DNA of 64,000 nt from an uncultured Sphingorhabdus sp. (GTDB lineage: Bacteria > Pseudomonadota > Alphaproteobacteria > Sphingomonadales > Sphingomonadaceae), in the NCBI GenBank assembly GCA_937873665.1, contig CALMYW010000460.1, forward strand, positions 95,522 to 159,521, in the 5' to 3' direction. Positions 1-8,874 of the stretch are shown in pieces; position 1 is the first letter of the stretch, and every line of letters starts with the position of its first letter. The notes under the pieces were generated by a model. That model saw only the letters and a program-made list of their open reading frames with translations. It ran no database searches and was not told the origin of the DNA. The position numbers were made by a program, and so were the translations under genes.

Positions 1-1458
1 CCCGAGGCTTTGGCTGGACGCATCGAGGATTGCGCCAGCCGTTTCGTCATCTGCGCCGACAGCGGCGTGCGTGGCGGCAAGCATGTGCCGCTGAAGTCCA
101 ATGTCGATGCCGCGCTGGAACGCGTGGCGGGTGTGGAGGGCGTGCTGGTGATCGAACATACCGGCGATCCCTGCAACATGACTCCGCATCGCGACCATTG
201 GTACCATGAATATGGCGCAGATGTGCCCGCCGACTGCCCCTGCGAGCCGATGAATGCGGAAGACCCGCTGTTCATTCTCTACACCTCGGGCAGCACCGGA
301 AAGCCGAAGGGGGTGCTGCACACCACGGGCGGCTATTCTGTCTGGACCGCAACCACCTTCCATTATGTGTTCGATTACAGACCCGGCGAAGTCTTCTTCT
401 GCTCCGCCGATATCGGCTGGGTGACCGGGCACAGCTATGTCGTTTATGGCCCGCTGCAAAATGGCGCGACCAGCCTGATTTTCGAAGGCATCCCCAGCTA
501 TCCTGACAATGGCCGCTTCTGGGATATTGTTGACCGGCATCAGGTGAACATCTTCTACACCGCGCCGACAGCGCTGCGCGCGCTGATGCGCGATGGCGAT
601 GCGCCGGTGCAGGCGCGCAGCCGCAAATCGCTGCGCTTGCTTGGCACGGTGGGAGAGCCGATCAACCCTGAGGCCTGGCGCTGGTACCATGCGACAGTGG
701 GTGAGGGGAAACTGCCCATCGTCGACACCTGGTGGCAGACCGAAACCGGTGGCACGATGATCACCACACTGCCCGGTGCCCACGGCATGAAACCGGGTAG
801 CGCAGGACGCCCCTTCTTCAGCATCCGCCCGCAGCTCGTCGATGCCGAGGGGCAGGTGATTGCAGATGAAGGCGATACGCGCGGCGATGTGTCGGGCAAT
901 TTGTGCATCACGCACAGCTGGCCGGGGCAGGCGCGCACAGTTTATGGCGATCATGAGCGTTTCGAGCAGACCTATTTCTCGACCTATAAGGGCAAATATT
1001 TCACCGGTGATGGCTGCCGCCGCGATGGTGATGGCTATTGGTGGATCACCGGGCGCGTCGACGATGTCATCAACGTTTCCGGCCACCGTATGGGCACCGC
1101 CGAGGTCGAAAGCGCGCTGGTGTTGCACGACAAGGTGGCCGAGGCCGCCGTCGTCGGCTTCCCGCACGAGATCAAGGGGCAGGGCATATATTGCTATGTC
1201 ACGCTGAATGCCGGCGAGGAGCCGAGTTCCGAGCTGGAGAGCGAATTGCGGATGCAGGTGCGTCAGGAAATCGGCCCGATCGCTTCGCCCGACCATATCC
1301 ACTTCACCCCCGCTCTGCCGAAGACCCGCAGCGGCAAGATCATGCGCCGCATCCTGCGAAAAATTGCGGAAAATGAATTCGGGGCGTTGGGGGATACCTC
1401 GACTTTGGCTGATCCCAGTGTCGTCGACAGCCTGATTGAGGGACGTCGGAATCGCTAA
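1..1458 (+). CDS. acs: Acetyl-CoA synthetase (acetate--CoA ligase), C-terminal part
   Basis: AMP-forming ligase that activates acetate (possibly propionate) to its CoA ester in the cytoplasm. The reading frame is open to the window edge, so the N-terminus lies outside; about 485 codons of an expected ~650 are seen. Visible adenylate-forming motifs are the P-loop [11 protein letters not shown], the GWVTGHSY stretch, the WWQTETGG core motif and the C-terminal TRSGKIMRR, whose lysine is the conserved catalytic and acetylatable residue. The last 40 residues match the usual Acs tail. A propionate-preferring relative cannot be excluded without the N-terminus. The next gene starts 73 bp downstream behind its own palindrome, so it is probably transcribed separately. 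Confidence 0.93.
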   Translation, partial: PEALAGRIEDCASRFVICADSGVRGGKHVPLKSNVDAALERVAGVEGVLVIEHTGDPCNMTPHRDHWYHEYGADVPADCPCEPMNAEDPLFILYTSGSTGKPKGVLHTTGGYSVWTATTFHYVFDYRPGEVFFCSADIGWVTGHSYVVYGPLQNGATSLIFEGIPSYPDNGRFWDIVDRHQVNIFYTAPTALRALMRDGDAPVQARSRKSLRLLGTVGEPINPEAWRWYHATVGEGKLPIVDTWWQTETGGTMITTLPGAHGMKPGSAGRPFFSIRPQLVDAEGQVIADEGDTRGDVSGNLCITHSWPGQARTVYGDHERFEQTYFSTYKGKYFTGDGCRRDGDGYWWITGRVDDVINVSGHRMGTAEVESALVLHDKVAEAAVVGFPHEIKGQGIYCYVTLNAGEEPSSELESELRMQVRQEIGPIASPDHIHFTPALPKTRSGKIMRRILRKIAENEFGALGDTSTLADPSVVDSLIEGRRNR

Positions 1459-1500
1459 GGAACTAGCTGCTTGTCGATAGCCTTAGGAGCGGTTATGGCC

Positions 1501-1520
1501 GTTTAATCGCACGATTAAAC
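1501..1520. promoter_or_regulatory. Perfect palindrome, probable repressor operator
   Basis: GTTTAATCGCACGATTAAAC is a perfect 9-2-9 inverted repeat ending 11 bp before the ATG of the CaiB-type gene and just before its ribosome site GGAGAGGAAG. The same 8-2-8 core occurs at 5473-5490. Size and symmetry suit a TetR-family dimer; that assignment is inference. Confidence 0.7.
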
Positions 1521-1531
1521 GGAGAGGAAGC

Positions 1532-2671
1532 ATGAGCGCACGACAAGGGCCGCTGAACGGCATCAAGGTTATCGAACTGGCCGGGATCGGCCCTGGCCCC
1601 TATGCAGGGCAATTGCTGGCAGACATGGGCGCGGATGTAATCGTTGTTGATCGTCCCGGCCCCGCTTTGCCAAAGGCGGTGGATGGTCGTGGCAAGCGAT
1701 CGATCATGCTCGATCTCAAAAAGCCCGAAGCGGTTGAAGCGCTTTTGAAGTTGGTTTCCGGTGCCGATGTGCTGATCGAAGGTCTGCGTCCCGGCGTTAC
1801 CGAGCGGATGGGTGTAGGCCCCGAAGCCTGCCACGCCGTCAATCCGAAACTGATCTATGGCCGCATGACCGGCTGGGGTCAGACTGGTCCCTGGAGCCAG
1901 ATGGCAGGCCATGACATCAACTATATCAGCATGACCGGCGTCTTGAACGCGATCGGCAAGGCAGGACAGCCGCCAGTGCCGCCACTCAACATGGTGGGCG
2001 ATTTCGGTGGCGGGACAATGTTCCTCGTCACCGGCATCCTCGCAGCTCTTGTCGAGCGTATGACAACGGGCAAGGGCAATATCGTCGACGCCGCGATCAT
2101 TGACGGCACGCACAGCTTGATGAGCTTTGTTCACGGCATGGCGGGGCTTGGCCAGTGGCGCACTGACCGTGAAGCCAATCTCCTTGACGGAGCAGCACCC
2201 TTCTACCGCTGTTATGGAACCAGTGACGGCAAGTTTATGGCGGTTGGCTGCATCGAACCGCAATTTTTTGCCGCGATGATGGAGCGCCTCCCCATCGACA
2301 AGGAAGCCTTTGGTGGCCAGCACGACCAGTCGAAATGGGCACAGCAGCACAAGATGCTGGAGGACGTATTTGCCTCAAAGTCTCGCGATGAGTGGGAGGC
2401 CACCTTCGCATTGACTGATGCCTGTGTCACGCCAGTGCTCGATTATGTCGAGGCGGCATCGCACCCCGCCAATGCCGAACGCAAGGCGGTGGTGAAGGAC
2501 GGCAAATGGCTGCACCCGCAAATTGCCCCACGCCTGTCGAGCCAGACCCAGGCGGATAACTTTACGATTGCCTCGCGTGGCGGAGACTATGCGGCTGTGC
2601 TGGGTGAGGCGGGTCTTGCCGCTGGAGACATTGAAACGCTGGTTTCTGGTGGCGCTGTCGTCACCGGCTAA
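1532..2671 (+). CDS. CaiB/BaiF-family CoA transferase, probable alpha-methylacyl-CoA racemase
   Basis: Family III CoA-transferase fold protein of 379 residues, the usual length for alpha-methylacyl-CoA racemases. The N-terminus (GIKVIELAGIGPGPYAGQLLADMGAD) and the GHDINYISMTGVL stretch are typical; the latter carries the Asp used by this family. Such racemases invert the 2-methyl centre of branched acyl-CoAs so that they can be beta-oxidised. The start has a strong ribosome site (GGAGAGGAAG). The palindrome overlapping its upstream region is shared with the receptor/E1 region at 5.4 kb, which suggests joint control in branched-chain or isoprenoid acid use (inference). It converges with the TonB-dependent receptor gene across a strong hairpin. 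Confidence 0.85.
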   Translation: MSARQGPLNGIKVIELAGIGPGPYAGQLLADMGADVIVVDRPGPALPKAVDGRGKRSIMLDLKKPEAVEALLKLVSGADVLIEGLRPGVTERMGVGPEACHAVNPKLIYGRMTGWGQTGPWSQMAGHDINYISMTGVLNAIGKAGQPPVPPLNMVGDFGGGTMFLVTGILAALVERMTTGKGNIVDAAIIDGTHSLMSFVHGMAGLGQWRTDREANLLDGAAPFYRCYGTSDGKFMAVGCIEPQFFAAMMERLPIDKEAFGGQHDQSKWAQQHKMLEDVFASKSRDEWEATFALTDACVTPVLDYVEAASHPANAERKAVVKDGKWLHPQIAPRLSSQTQADNFTIASRGGDYAAVLGEAGLAAGDIETLVSGGAVVTG

Positions 2672-2691
2672 GATCACTGCCCGAGGCAAAG

Positions 2692-2726
2692 AAAAGGGCC
2701 GGCCTCCATATGGAGACCGGCCCTTT
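2692..2726. terminator. Bidirectional rho-independent terminator
   Basis: A near-perfect hairpin: AAAGGGCCGG pairs with CCGGCCCTTT, and the loop is the self-complementary CTCCATATGGAG. It sits between the convergent racemase and TonB-receptor genes. A-rich sequence on the left and T-rich on the right suit termination in both directions. Confidence 0.85.
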
Positions 2727-2743
2727 CTATTATGTGTTGTCTA

Positions 2744-5335
2744 TCAGAACTTGGTGCGCACGGTCAGGCCGTACATGCGGGGTTCTTCGACGAAACCAAT
2801 GCGCGAGCGGGTGCCTGCACCACCGCGGAGCGGAGTGTTGGCGGTGACGCCGCGGGTGATTTCGTTCGACAGGTTGGTGCCCCAGATTTCAAAGGTGAAA
2901 CGCTCGCTGGGATCGGTAAAACCGATACGCGCATTCATCTTGAAATAGGCATTCTGGTAATCGAGCGGCACCGGCAGACCGTTGGTATCCAAAGGAATGG
3001 TGCCGGTGCGACGCTTGCTCGAATAGTTGATGTTGCCGTTGACCAGCAGGCCCCAACCCGAGCTATCAAGCGGACCGTCATAGGTCAGCCCCATAACACC
3101 CGAGAATTTGGGCGCGTTGGTCAGGCTGCCACCGCAGAGACGGGCAACCGCATCCGCTGCGGCCGGTGCAACGCCGACTCCGCAGTTGTTGGGATAACGC
3201 GAATCTGCATAGGTCGCTGCGAAGTTGCCGGTGATATAATCGCTGAGATTGCCGAATACTTCGAGTTCAACGCCCGTCGACTTCGCAGAGGCAACATTGA
3301 AGGTGAGGAACTGGATGCCGGTAAATTCCAGCACCTGGAAGTCGCTCATCTTCATGTCGAACACGGCAAGGTTTGCCTTGAAGCGACCGAGAGTCGCTTT
3401 CACACCGACTTCGATCTGATCAACCTTTTCCGATTCAAACGACGGATCGGCATATTGCGGAGCGACAATGACCGGAACCGGCTGGGCGAGACCAGCAAGG
3501 ATCGCAGACGAGTTCAGCAGGTTCGCAGAGGTGGCATCAAGGTTGAAGCCGCCCGATTTGAAGCCGTGGCTGTAACCGCCGTAAAGCAGGATATCGTCGG
3601 TCGCCTTGAAACCAAGCTGCGCCGTGTAGGTGATTTCATCGTCCTTGAACGTCTGCGCCCATTCACGTGGCAATGGCAGCAAGCGGCTTGCAAGACCGCC
3701 GCCCAAGGCTGCCGGTGCGGTCAGGTTGACCGGAGCGACAAACGGGAAGCAGTTCAGGCCAACCAGACCCGGTGCCAATGCGCCAGGGACCAATCCATTC
3801 AGGACTCCCGTAACACTTGCCTGGCAAGCAGCATTGGATGCCGACAACTGGTCGAAGCTCGCTACCTTCTTCTCGTCGACATAGCGGGCACCGAAGGTCA
3901 AGCTCAACCGGTCGGTGAAGTTGATCACATTGTGTGTGAATACCGAAAATGTGGTGGCTTCCTGATCGAACAGGTTGACCGCATTTGCCCCATTGGCGTT
4001 GACTGGAATACCACCATTGCCGAGCGCTGTCAGCGCGAACAGCGGGTTCACACCAGCGAGATTGCCGAAGTTAAAGGCGCTGTTGGCACGCTGGAAGTCT
4101 GCACCGAGTGTCATGACACCCTGTGCCTGAATGTCTTCCTTGCCGTAGAAACCACCGATTAGCCAATCAAGCTTGTCGTTAAACGCGGTGCCCTGCAAGC
4201 GCAGTTCCTGCGTAAAGGCCTTGATATTGTCGCCATTAGGCGGCGTGCCCGGTGCAGCGGTGATACCCTTGGTGCCGACCGAGTAAATCTGCAGGCCGAC
4301 AAAATCGTCCTGGCTCGATTGCGACTTGAAATCGCGATAGGCAGTGATCGAGGTCAGCTTTGCGCCGCCAAAATCCCATTTCAGTTCACCCGAAACGCCC
4401 CATTGCTTGGAACTGTTCAGGAACTGTTGCGCATTGGTCGACAGATTTTGCAAAGCAGTCGGTCCGAACTGGTCGACGCCATCGCTGGTTAGACCATGGA
4501 AAGCAAAGAATGGCTGCAGCTCCGTTTCACGCACGATAACGGCATCGCAGCATTTTTCGTCGACCTTCGAATAGTCGGCTAGGATGCGGATGCTGACATC
4601 TGAATTGGGTTCAACATAAAGCTGGCCACGTAGCATGTAGCGATCACGGTCGTTGCTGGTAGCGCCGGTTGCGCTTTTCAGGAAGCCATCGCGCTTGCGC
4701 CATGTGCCCGATACACGGACGGCGGCTACATCCTGTGCAATCGGAACGCTGACGCCCGCTTGCACATTCATGAAGTCGTAATTGCCGTAAGAGGCGTTGG
4801 CAAAGCCTTCGAACTCGCTCAGGCTCGGGCGACGCGTTGTAATGTTCAATGCACCTGCCGAGGTATTACGACCGAACAGCGTGCCCTGCGGGCCGCGCAG
4901 AATTTCGAGACGCTCAAGATCAACAAGATCGCCGAGGGCAACGCCCGGCCGCGACTGATAGACGCCGTCGATGAACACGCCGACCGAGCTTTCAAGACCG
5001 GTGTTGTTGCCGGTTGTGCCGACACCGCGGATCTTGATCGAGGTGCCCTGGGTTTCGGTCTGCGAGGATTGGATGTTGAAGCTCGGCGAAATCGAAGCCA
5101 GGTTCTTGATGTCGGCAACACCCTGACGCTCCAGCGTTTCGGGGGCGACAGCGGTCACTGCAAGAGGAATGTCCTGTACATCCATCGCGCGCAGCGTTGC
5201 GGTAACGATGATGGGTTCATTTTCATAGGTTTCTTCTTCAGCCTGCGCGTCCTGCGCATAAGCTGGCGCGAAACCGAATGTCGCGAGCATGGTTGAACTG
5301 AGTGCAATTGCACTGAGTCGATTCAATCGACGCAT
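2744..5335 (-). CDS. TonB-dependent outer-membrane receptor
   Basis: Outer-membrane beta-barrel transporter of 863 residues that takes up a bulky substrate using TonB energy. It has a signal peptide (residues 1 to about 27, ending AYAQ), a TonB-box-like EPIIVTAT, a plug domain with VQDIPLAVTAVAPETL and LERLEILRGPQGTLFGRNTSAG, and a barrel ending in the aromatic signature VRTKF. This plug type is common in sphingomonad receptors for steroids, aromatics and other hydrophobic compounds; the substrate is not readable from sequence. It is divergent from the E1/acyltransferase operon, with two palindromes between them, so transport and catabolism may be co-regulated. The start is set by the signal peptide. 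Confidence 0.93.
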   Translation of the reverse strand: MRRLNRLSAIALSSTMLATFGFAPAYAQDAQAEEETYENEPIIVTATLRAMDVQDIPLAVTAVAPETLERQGVADIKNLASISPSFNIQSSQTETQGTSIKIRGVGTTGNNTGLESSVGVFIDGVYQSRPGVALGDLVDLERLEILRGPQGTLFGRNTSAGALNITTRRPSLSEFEGFANASYGNYDFMNVQAGVSVPIAQDVAAVRVSGTWRKRDGFLKSATGATSNDRDRYMLRGQLYVEPNSDVSIRILADYSKVDEKCCDAVIVRETELQPFFAFHGLTSDGVDQFGPTALQNLSTNAQQFLNSSKQWGVSGELKWDFGGAKLTSITAYRDFKSQSSQDDFVGLQIYSVGTKGITAAPGTPPNGDNIKAFTQELRLQGTAFNDKLDWLIGGFYGKEDIQAQGVMTLGADFQRANSAFNFGNLAGVNPLFALTALGNGGIPVNANGANAVNLFDQEATTFSVFTHNVINFTDRLSLTFGARYVDEKKVASFDQLSASNAACQASVTGVLNGLVPGALAPGLVGLNCFPFVAPVNLTAPAALGGGLASRLLPLPREWAQTFKDDEITYTAQLGFKATDDILLYGGYSHGFKSGGFNLDATSANLLNSSAILAGLAQPVPVIVAPQYADPSFESEKVDQIEVGVKATLGRFKANLAVFDMKMSDFQVLEFTGIQFLTFNVASAKSTGVELEVFGNLSDYITGNFAATYADSRYPNNCGVGVAPAAADAVARLCGGSLTNAPKFSGVMGLTYDGPLDSSGWGLLVNGNINYSSKRRTGTIPLDTNGLPVPLDYQNAYFKMNARIGFTDPSERFTFEIWGTNLSNEITRGVTANTPLRGGAGTRSRIGFVEEPRMYGLTVRTKF

Positions 5336-5347
5336 GTACCTCTCCTT

Positions 5348-5361
5348 AGTTTACGTAAACT
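5348..5361. promoter_or_regulatory. Perfect 14-bp palindrome before the receptor gene
   Basis: AGTTTACGTAAACT is a perfect palindrome 12 bp upstream of the receptor start codon on the minus strand. It differs in sequence from the 5473-5490 palindrome, so a second regulator or a promoter-proximal operator is possible. Function is inferred from position only. Confidence 0.45.
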
Positions 5362-5472
5362 GTGCCTGCCGTATGCCGGTCTGGGCGTTCGAATTTGCTT
5401 CCTTGGCGGATTCTCCCGGGGATAACTGGAAACAGTGTGCCTTCTAAGCTGCGGATTTCCCATGTCCACAGC

Positions 5473-5490
5473 TTTAATCGTCCGATTAAA
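5473..5490. promoter_or_regulatory. Palindrome TTTAATCG-TC-CGATTAAA, probable shared operator
   Basis: A perfect 8-2-8 inverted repeat between the divergent receptor and E1 genes. It has the same half-sites as 1501-1520 and only the 2-bp centre differs. Two copies in front of functionally compatible genes point to one dimeric regulator; no regulator gene lies next to either copy. Confidence 0.7.
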
Positions 5491-5541
5491 CTTTGTTTTT
5501 TGCTGTGGCATTTATGCAGCATCTGGCTAAACCCTCGACGC

Positions 5542-7737
5542 ATGTTTGACCGACCGACGATTATCGATGAAGGCTTTGCCAAGCGCGTGCTCTCAGGCGA
5601 CTTGCCCACATCGCGCAGCAACCAGAATTTCCACGTACCGCCCGCGCACCAACTGGTCGATCTGTTCGATAGCCAGATCATGTCGCGACATCTCGACCTT
5701 TGGGCAAGGCGTTCAAAAGGAAAGACATTCTATTCGATTGGCAGTTCGGGGCATGAAGGCACAGCTGCGATGGCGGCAACCACGCGCCAGACCGATATGG
5801 CTTTTCTGCACTATCGCGACGCGGCCTTCCTGATCCAGCGCAAGAAGCAGGCGGGTGGGCTGACCCCGCTTTACGACATGGCGCTCAGCTTTGCGGCTTC
5901 TGCCGAAGACCCTATTTCGGGCGGGCGACACAAGGTGCTCGGTTGTGCGCAGACCTTCGTTCCCCCGCAGACCAGCACCATTGCTTCGCATTTGCCAAAG
6001 GCCGTTGGCGCGGCACACAGCATCGGCATGGCGCAACGGTTGAAACTGGAAGATGCCGCGCTGCCCCACGACGCCGTTATCCTCTGCTCGTTCGGCGATG
6101 CTTCGGCGAACCATTCGACTTCACAGGGTGCGATCAACTCGGCTTGCTGGGCCGCCTATCAGCATCTGCCCATGCCGCTGATTTTCCTGTGCGAAGATAA
6201 TGGCATCGGCATTTCCGTGCGCACCCCTGGTGGCTGGGTGGAGGCAAATTTCGCGCACCGCCCTGCCTTGCATTACATCCAGTGCGACGGGGTCGACATG
6301 CTCGATGCGCTGCGCGGTTGCGAAGAGGCCGTTACTTATGCGCGCAGCCGCCGCAAGCCGGTTTTCCTGCACATGCGCACCGTCCGCCTGATGGGGCATG
6401 CAGGGGCGGACGTGGAGGCGAGCTATTCGGCATTGGAGGCAATCGAGGCCAATGAGGCGCAGGATCCGCTGCTCCACAGCGCGCGTATATTGCTGCAGCA
6501 TGGCGGGCTGAGCCGTGAGGAGATTGTCGGGCGCTATGAGGAGATGCGTCAGCGGGTTGAACGGGTCGCGGCCGAAGCGCTGACCAAACCGCGCCTGTCG
6601 ACCAATGACGAGATCATGGCGCCGATTGCGCCCAAGGTGGGTAGCAAAGATTCGCCAGCACTGCCGGAAGTTGCGGCACGCGACGCCCTGTTCGCCAAGG
6701 ATGCGCGAAATCTTGCCAAGCCGGTGACGCTGGCGAAATCGATCAACTTCGCGCTGGCGGATGTGATGCAACGCTATCCCAATGTCTCGCTTTTCGGTGA
6801 AGATGTTGCGCGAAAGGGTGGCGTCTATGGCGTGACCCAAGGGTTGCAGGATAAATTCGGCCCGGCGCGGGTGTTCGATACCCTGCTCGACGAACAGACG
6901 ATCTTGGGCCTCGCAATCGGCATGGGACACAATGGTTTCGTGCCGATCCCCGAAATCCAGTTCCTCGCCTATCTGCACAATGCCGAAGACCAGATCCGGG
7001 GTGAAGCAGCCACGCTCAGCTTCTTTTCAAACCAGCAATATCGCAATCCGATGGTCGTGCGCATCGCCGGACTTCCCTATCAAAAAGGCTTTGGCGGCCA
7101 TTTCCACAACGACAATAGTCTTGCGGTGCTGACCGATATACCGGGTATTATCCTGGCGGTGCCGAGTTGTGCCGCCGATGCGCCCGCTATGCTGCGCGAA
7201 TGCGTACGGCTGGCGCATGAAGACGGCCGCGTTATTGTCTTTGTCGAACCGATTGCGCTCTATCACACCACCGATCTGGCCGGGGCGGGCGATGGCGGCT
7301 GGGCGGCGAACTACACAGCCCCGGCAGAGGCAAAACCGATCGCGCTGGGCGAACTGGGCGTGCATGGCGCAGGCAAAGATCTGGCCATCATCACTTATGG
7401 CAATGGCTATTACCTCTCGCGACAGGCAGAATCGGAACTGCGCGCCAAGGGCGTAGACCTGCGCATCATCGACTTGCGCTGGCTGCACCCGCTCAACGAA
7501 GCGGGGATTGTCGGGGCGGTGGCGTCGGCGAAGAAGATCCTCGTGGTCGATGAATGCCGCCGCGCGGGTAGCCCGTCGGAAAAGCTGATGACTATTCTCG
7601 CGGAAGCAGGCCGGGGCAATGACGCCAGCCGTTTGACTGCTGATGACTGTTTCATCGCATTGGGCCCGGCGGCGGAACTGACCTTGCCGAGCAAGGCGTC
7701 TATCATCGAAGCAGCGCTGAAAGCGGTGGGCAAATGA
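5542..7737 (+). CDS. 2-oxoacid dehydrogenase E1, alpha and beta subunits fused
   Basis: Thiamine-diphosphate enzyme of 731 residues that decarboxylates a 2-oxoacid, probably branched-chain. The first half is an E1-alpha domain with a GDAS-to-EDNGIGIS cofactor motif. The second half is an E1-beta domain, from about residue 395 (PVTLAKSINFALADVM), with FGEDVARKGGVYGVTQGL and a C-terminal transketolase-type domain (DLRWLHPLNEAGIVG). ATG 5542 is preferred because the longer reading adds 60 residues unlike the family and crosses the palindrome. No E2 or E3 gene adjoins it. Instead its stop overlaps the start of a FabD-like acyltransferase (ATGA), so the two are translationally coupled. Confidence 0.85.
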   Translation: MFDRPTIIDEGFAKRVLSGDLPTSRSNQNFHVPPAHQLVDLFDSQIMSRHLDLWARRSKGKTFYSIGSSGHEGTAAMAATTRQTDMAFLHYRDAAFLIQRKKQAGGLTPLYDMALSFAASAEDPISGGRHKVLGCAQTFVPPQTSTIASHLPKAVGAAHSIGMAQRLKLEDAALPHDAVILCSFGDASANHSTSQGAINSACWAAYQHLPMPLIFLCEDNGIGISVRTPGGWVEANFAHRPALHYIQCDGVDMLDALRGCEEAVTYARSRRKPVFLHMRTVRLMGHAGADVEASYSALEAIEANEAQDPLLHSARILLQHGGLSREEIVGRYEEMRQRVERVAAEALTKPRLSTNDEIMAPIAPKVGSKDSPALPEVAARDALFAKDARNLAKPVTLAKSINFALADVMQRYPNVSLFGEDVARKGGVYGVTQGLQDKFGPARVFDTLLDEQTILGLAIGMGHNGFVPIPEIQFLAYLHNAEDQIRGEAATLSFFSNQQYRNPMVVRIAGLPYQKGFGGHFHNDNSLAVLTDIPGIILAVPSCAADAPAMLRECVRLAHEDGRVIVFVEPIALYHTTDLAGAGDGGWAANYTAPAEAKPIALGELGVHGAGKDLAIITYGNGYYLSRQAESELRAKGVDLRIIDLRWLHPLNEAGIVGAVASAKKILVVDECRRAGSPSEKLMTILAEAGRGNDASRLTADDCFIALGPAAELTLPSKASIIEAALKAVGK

Positions 7738-8765
7738 AGGAAAAACTGCTCGTCGTCTGCCCTGGACGCGGAACCTATAATGCAACCGAACTCGGCTATC
7801 TGAAACGTCATCATGATGCTGGGGGCGCGCAAGTTGCGCAGCTCGATGCGTATCGCGCAGCGCTCGGTCAGCCGACGATTTCGGCGCTCGATGGTGCTGA
7901 GAAGTATAGCTCGTCACTACATATGCCCGGCGATAATGCTTCGCTACTGATATACGCCTGTGCACTCGCCGACTTTGCCGCGATTGATCGGGACCGGTTT
8001 GAGGTCGTCGCCGTCACCGGTAATTCGATGGGCTGGTATCTCGCGCTCAGTTGCGCCGGCGTGGTCGATTTTGACGCTGGTGCGCGGCTGGTCAACACCA
8101 TGGGCGGCCTGATGCATGAAAAGGGGCAGGGCGGTCAGGTCGTCTGGTCGCTGGCCGACGCTGACTGGCGTATCGACCCGGCCAAGGCTGCTGAGGCTGA
8201 TGCGGTACTTGCCGAAGCCACACAAGATGGTCGCGCGGTGCATGTTTCGATCCGGCTTGGCGCTATGATTGTTTTTGCTGCCGACGAAGCGGGCATGAAA
8301 TGGCTGATGGAGCGGTTGCCTAAGGATGACCGTTTTCCGATGAAGCTCAACTATCATGCGGCATTCCATTCGCCTTTGCTCGACCATATTGTCCCGCTCG
8401 CCCACTCGGCGAACCCGGTTGCGGATTTTGGTGAGGGCACCATTCCTGCCATCGATGGCACCGGCAAGATCTGGTCCCCAAAGGCGTTCGATACGGATGC
8501 AATCTATAATTACACGCTTGGTGCACAGATCAACCGCACCTATGATTTCACCCGCGCGGTTCAGGTTGCTGCGCGCGAATTCTGCCCTGATCGTATCGCG
8601 GTGCTAGGCCCCGGCACCACTTTGGGTGCCCCGGTTGCGCAGGCGCTGATCGCCTGCGGCTGGCGCGGACTGAAGGGCAAGGCTGATTTCCAGCAGCGAC
8701 AGGCATCTGACCCAATCCTTGTTTCGATGGGGATGGCGGACCAGCGCGGCGTGGTGACTGCTTAA
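7734..8765 (+). CDS. FabD-like acyltransferase with altered substrate-binding residues
   Basis: A 343-residue protein with the malonyl/acyl-transferase fold. It has the nucleophile motif GNSMG (Ser98) where FabD has GHSLG, and HAAFHSPLL (around 208-216), which resembles the AFHSP active-site histidine motif of polyketide AT domains. Aligned by eye, RLVNTMGGLMHE matches E. coli FabD RLVEMRGKFMQE, so the arginine that grips the malonyl carboxylate is replaced by Met; the oxyanion Gln of FPGQGSQ aligns with Arg in CPGRGTY. It therefore probably does not use malonyl-CoA. Overlap with the fused E1 gene suggests it handles the acyl group made there (inference). A generic annotation would be ACP S-malonyltransferase. 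Confidence 0.75.
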   Translation: MKEKLLVVCPGRGTYNATELGYLKRHHDAGGAQVAQLDAYRAALGQPTISALDGAEKYSSSLHMPGDNASLLIYACALADFAAIDRDRFEVVAVTGNSMGWYLALSCAGVVDFDAGARLVNTMGGLMHEKGQGGQVVWSLADADWRIDPAKAAEADAVLAEATQDGRAVHVSIRLGAMIVFAADEAGMKWLMERLPKDDRFPMKLNYHAAFHSPLLDHIVPLAHSANPVADFGEGTIPAIDGTGKIWSPKAFDTDAIYNYTLGAQINRTYDFTRAVQVAAREFCPDRIAVLGPGTTLGAPVAQALIACGWRGLKGKADFQQRQASDPILVSMGMADQRGVVTA

Positions 8766-8874
8766 GGCATCGCGTTACATACGAATAAACCGCCTCTTCC
8801 CCTCCTAGCCATTTGACATCGCTGCTATATGGTTGTCGAAGGCGCGCGACCATGCGGCTGGGAGAAGGACATTT

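Noticed and set aside
2732..4162. 476-codon plus-strand frame antisense to the receptor gene
   Set aside because: Shadow of a GC-rich gene: no family, no ribosome site, and the opposite strand encodes a clear TonB receptor.
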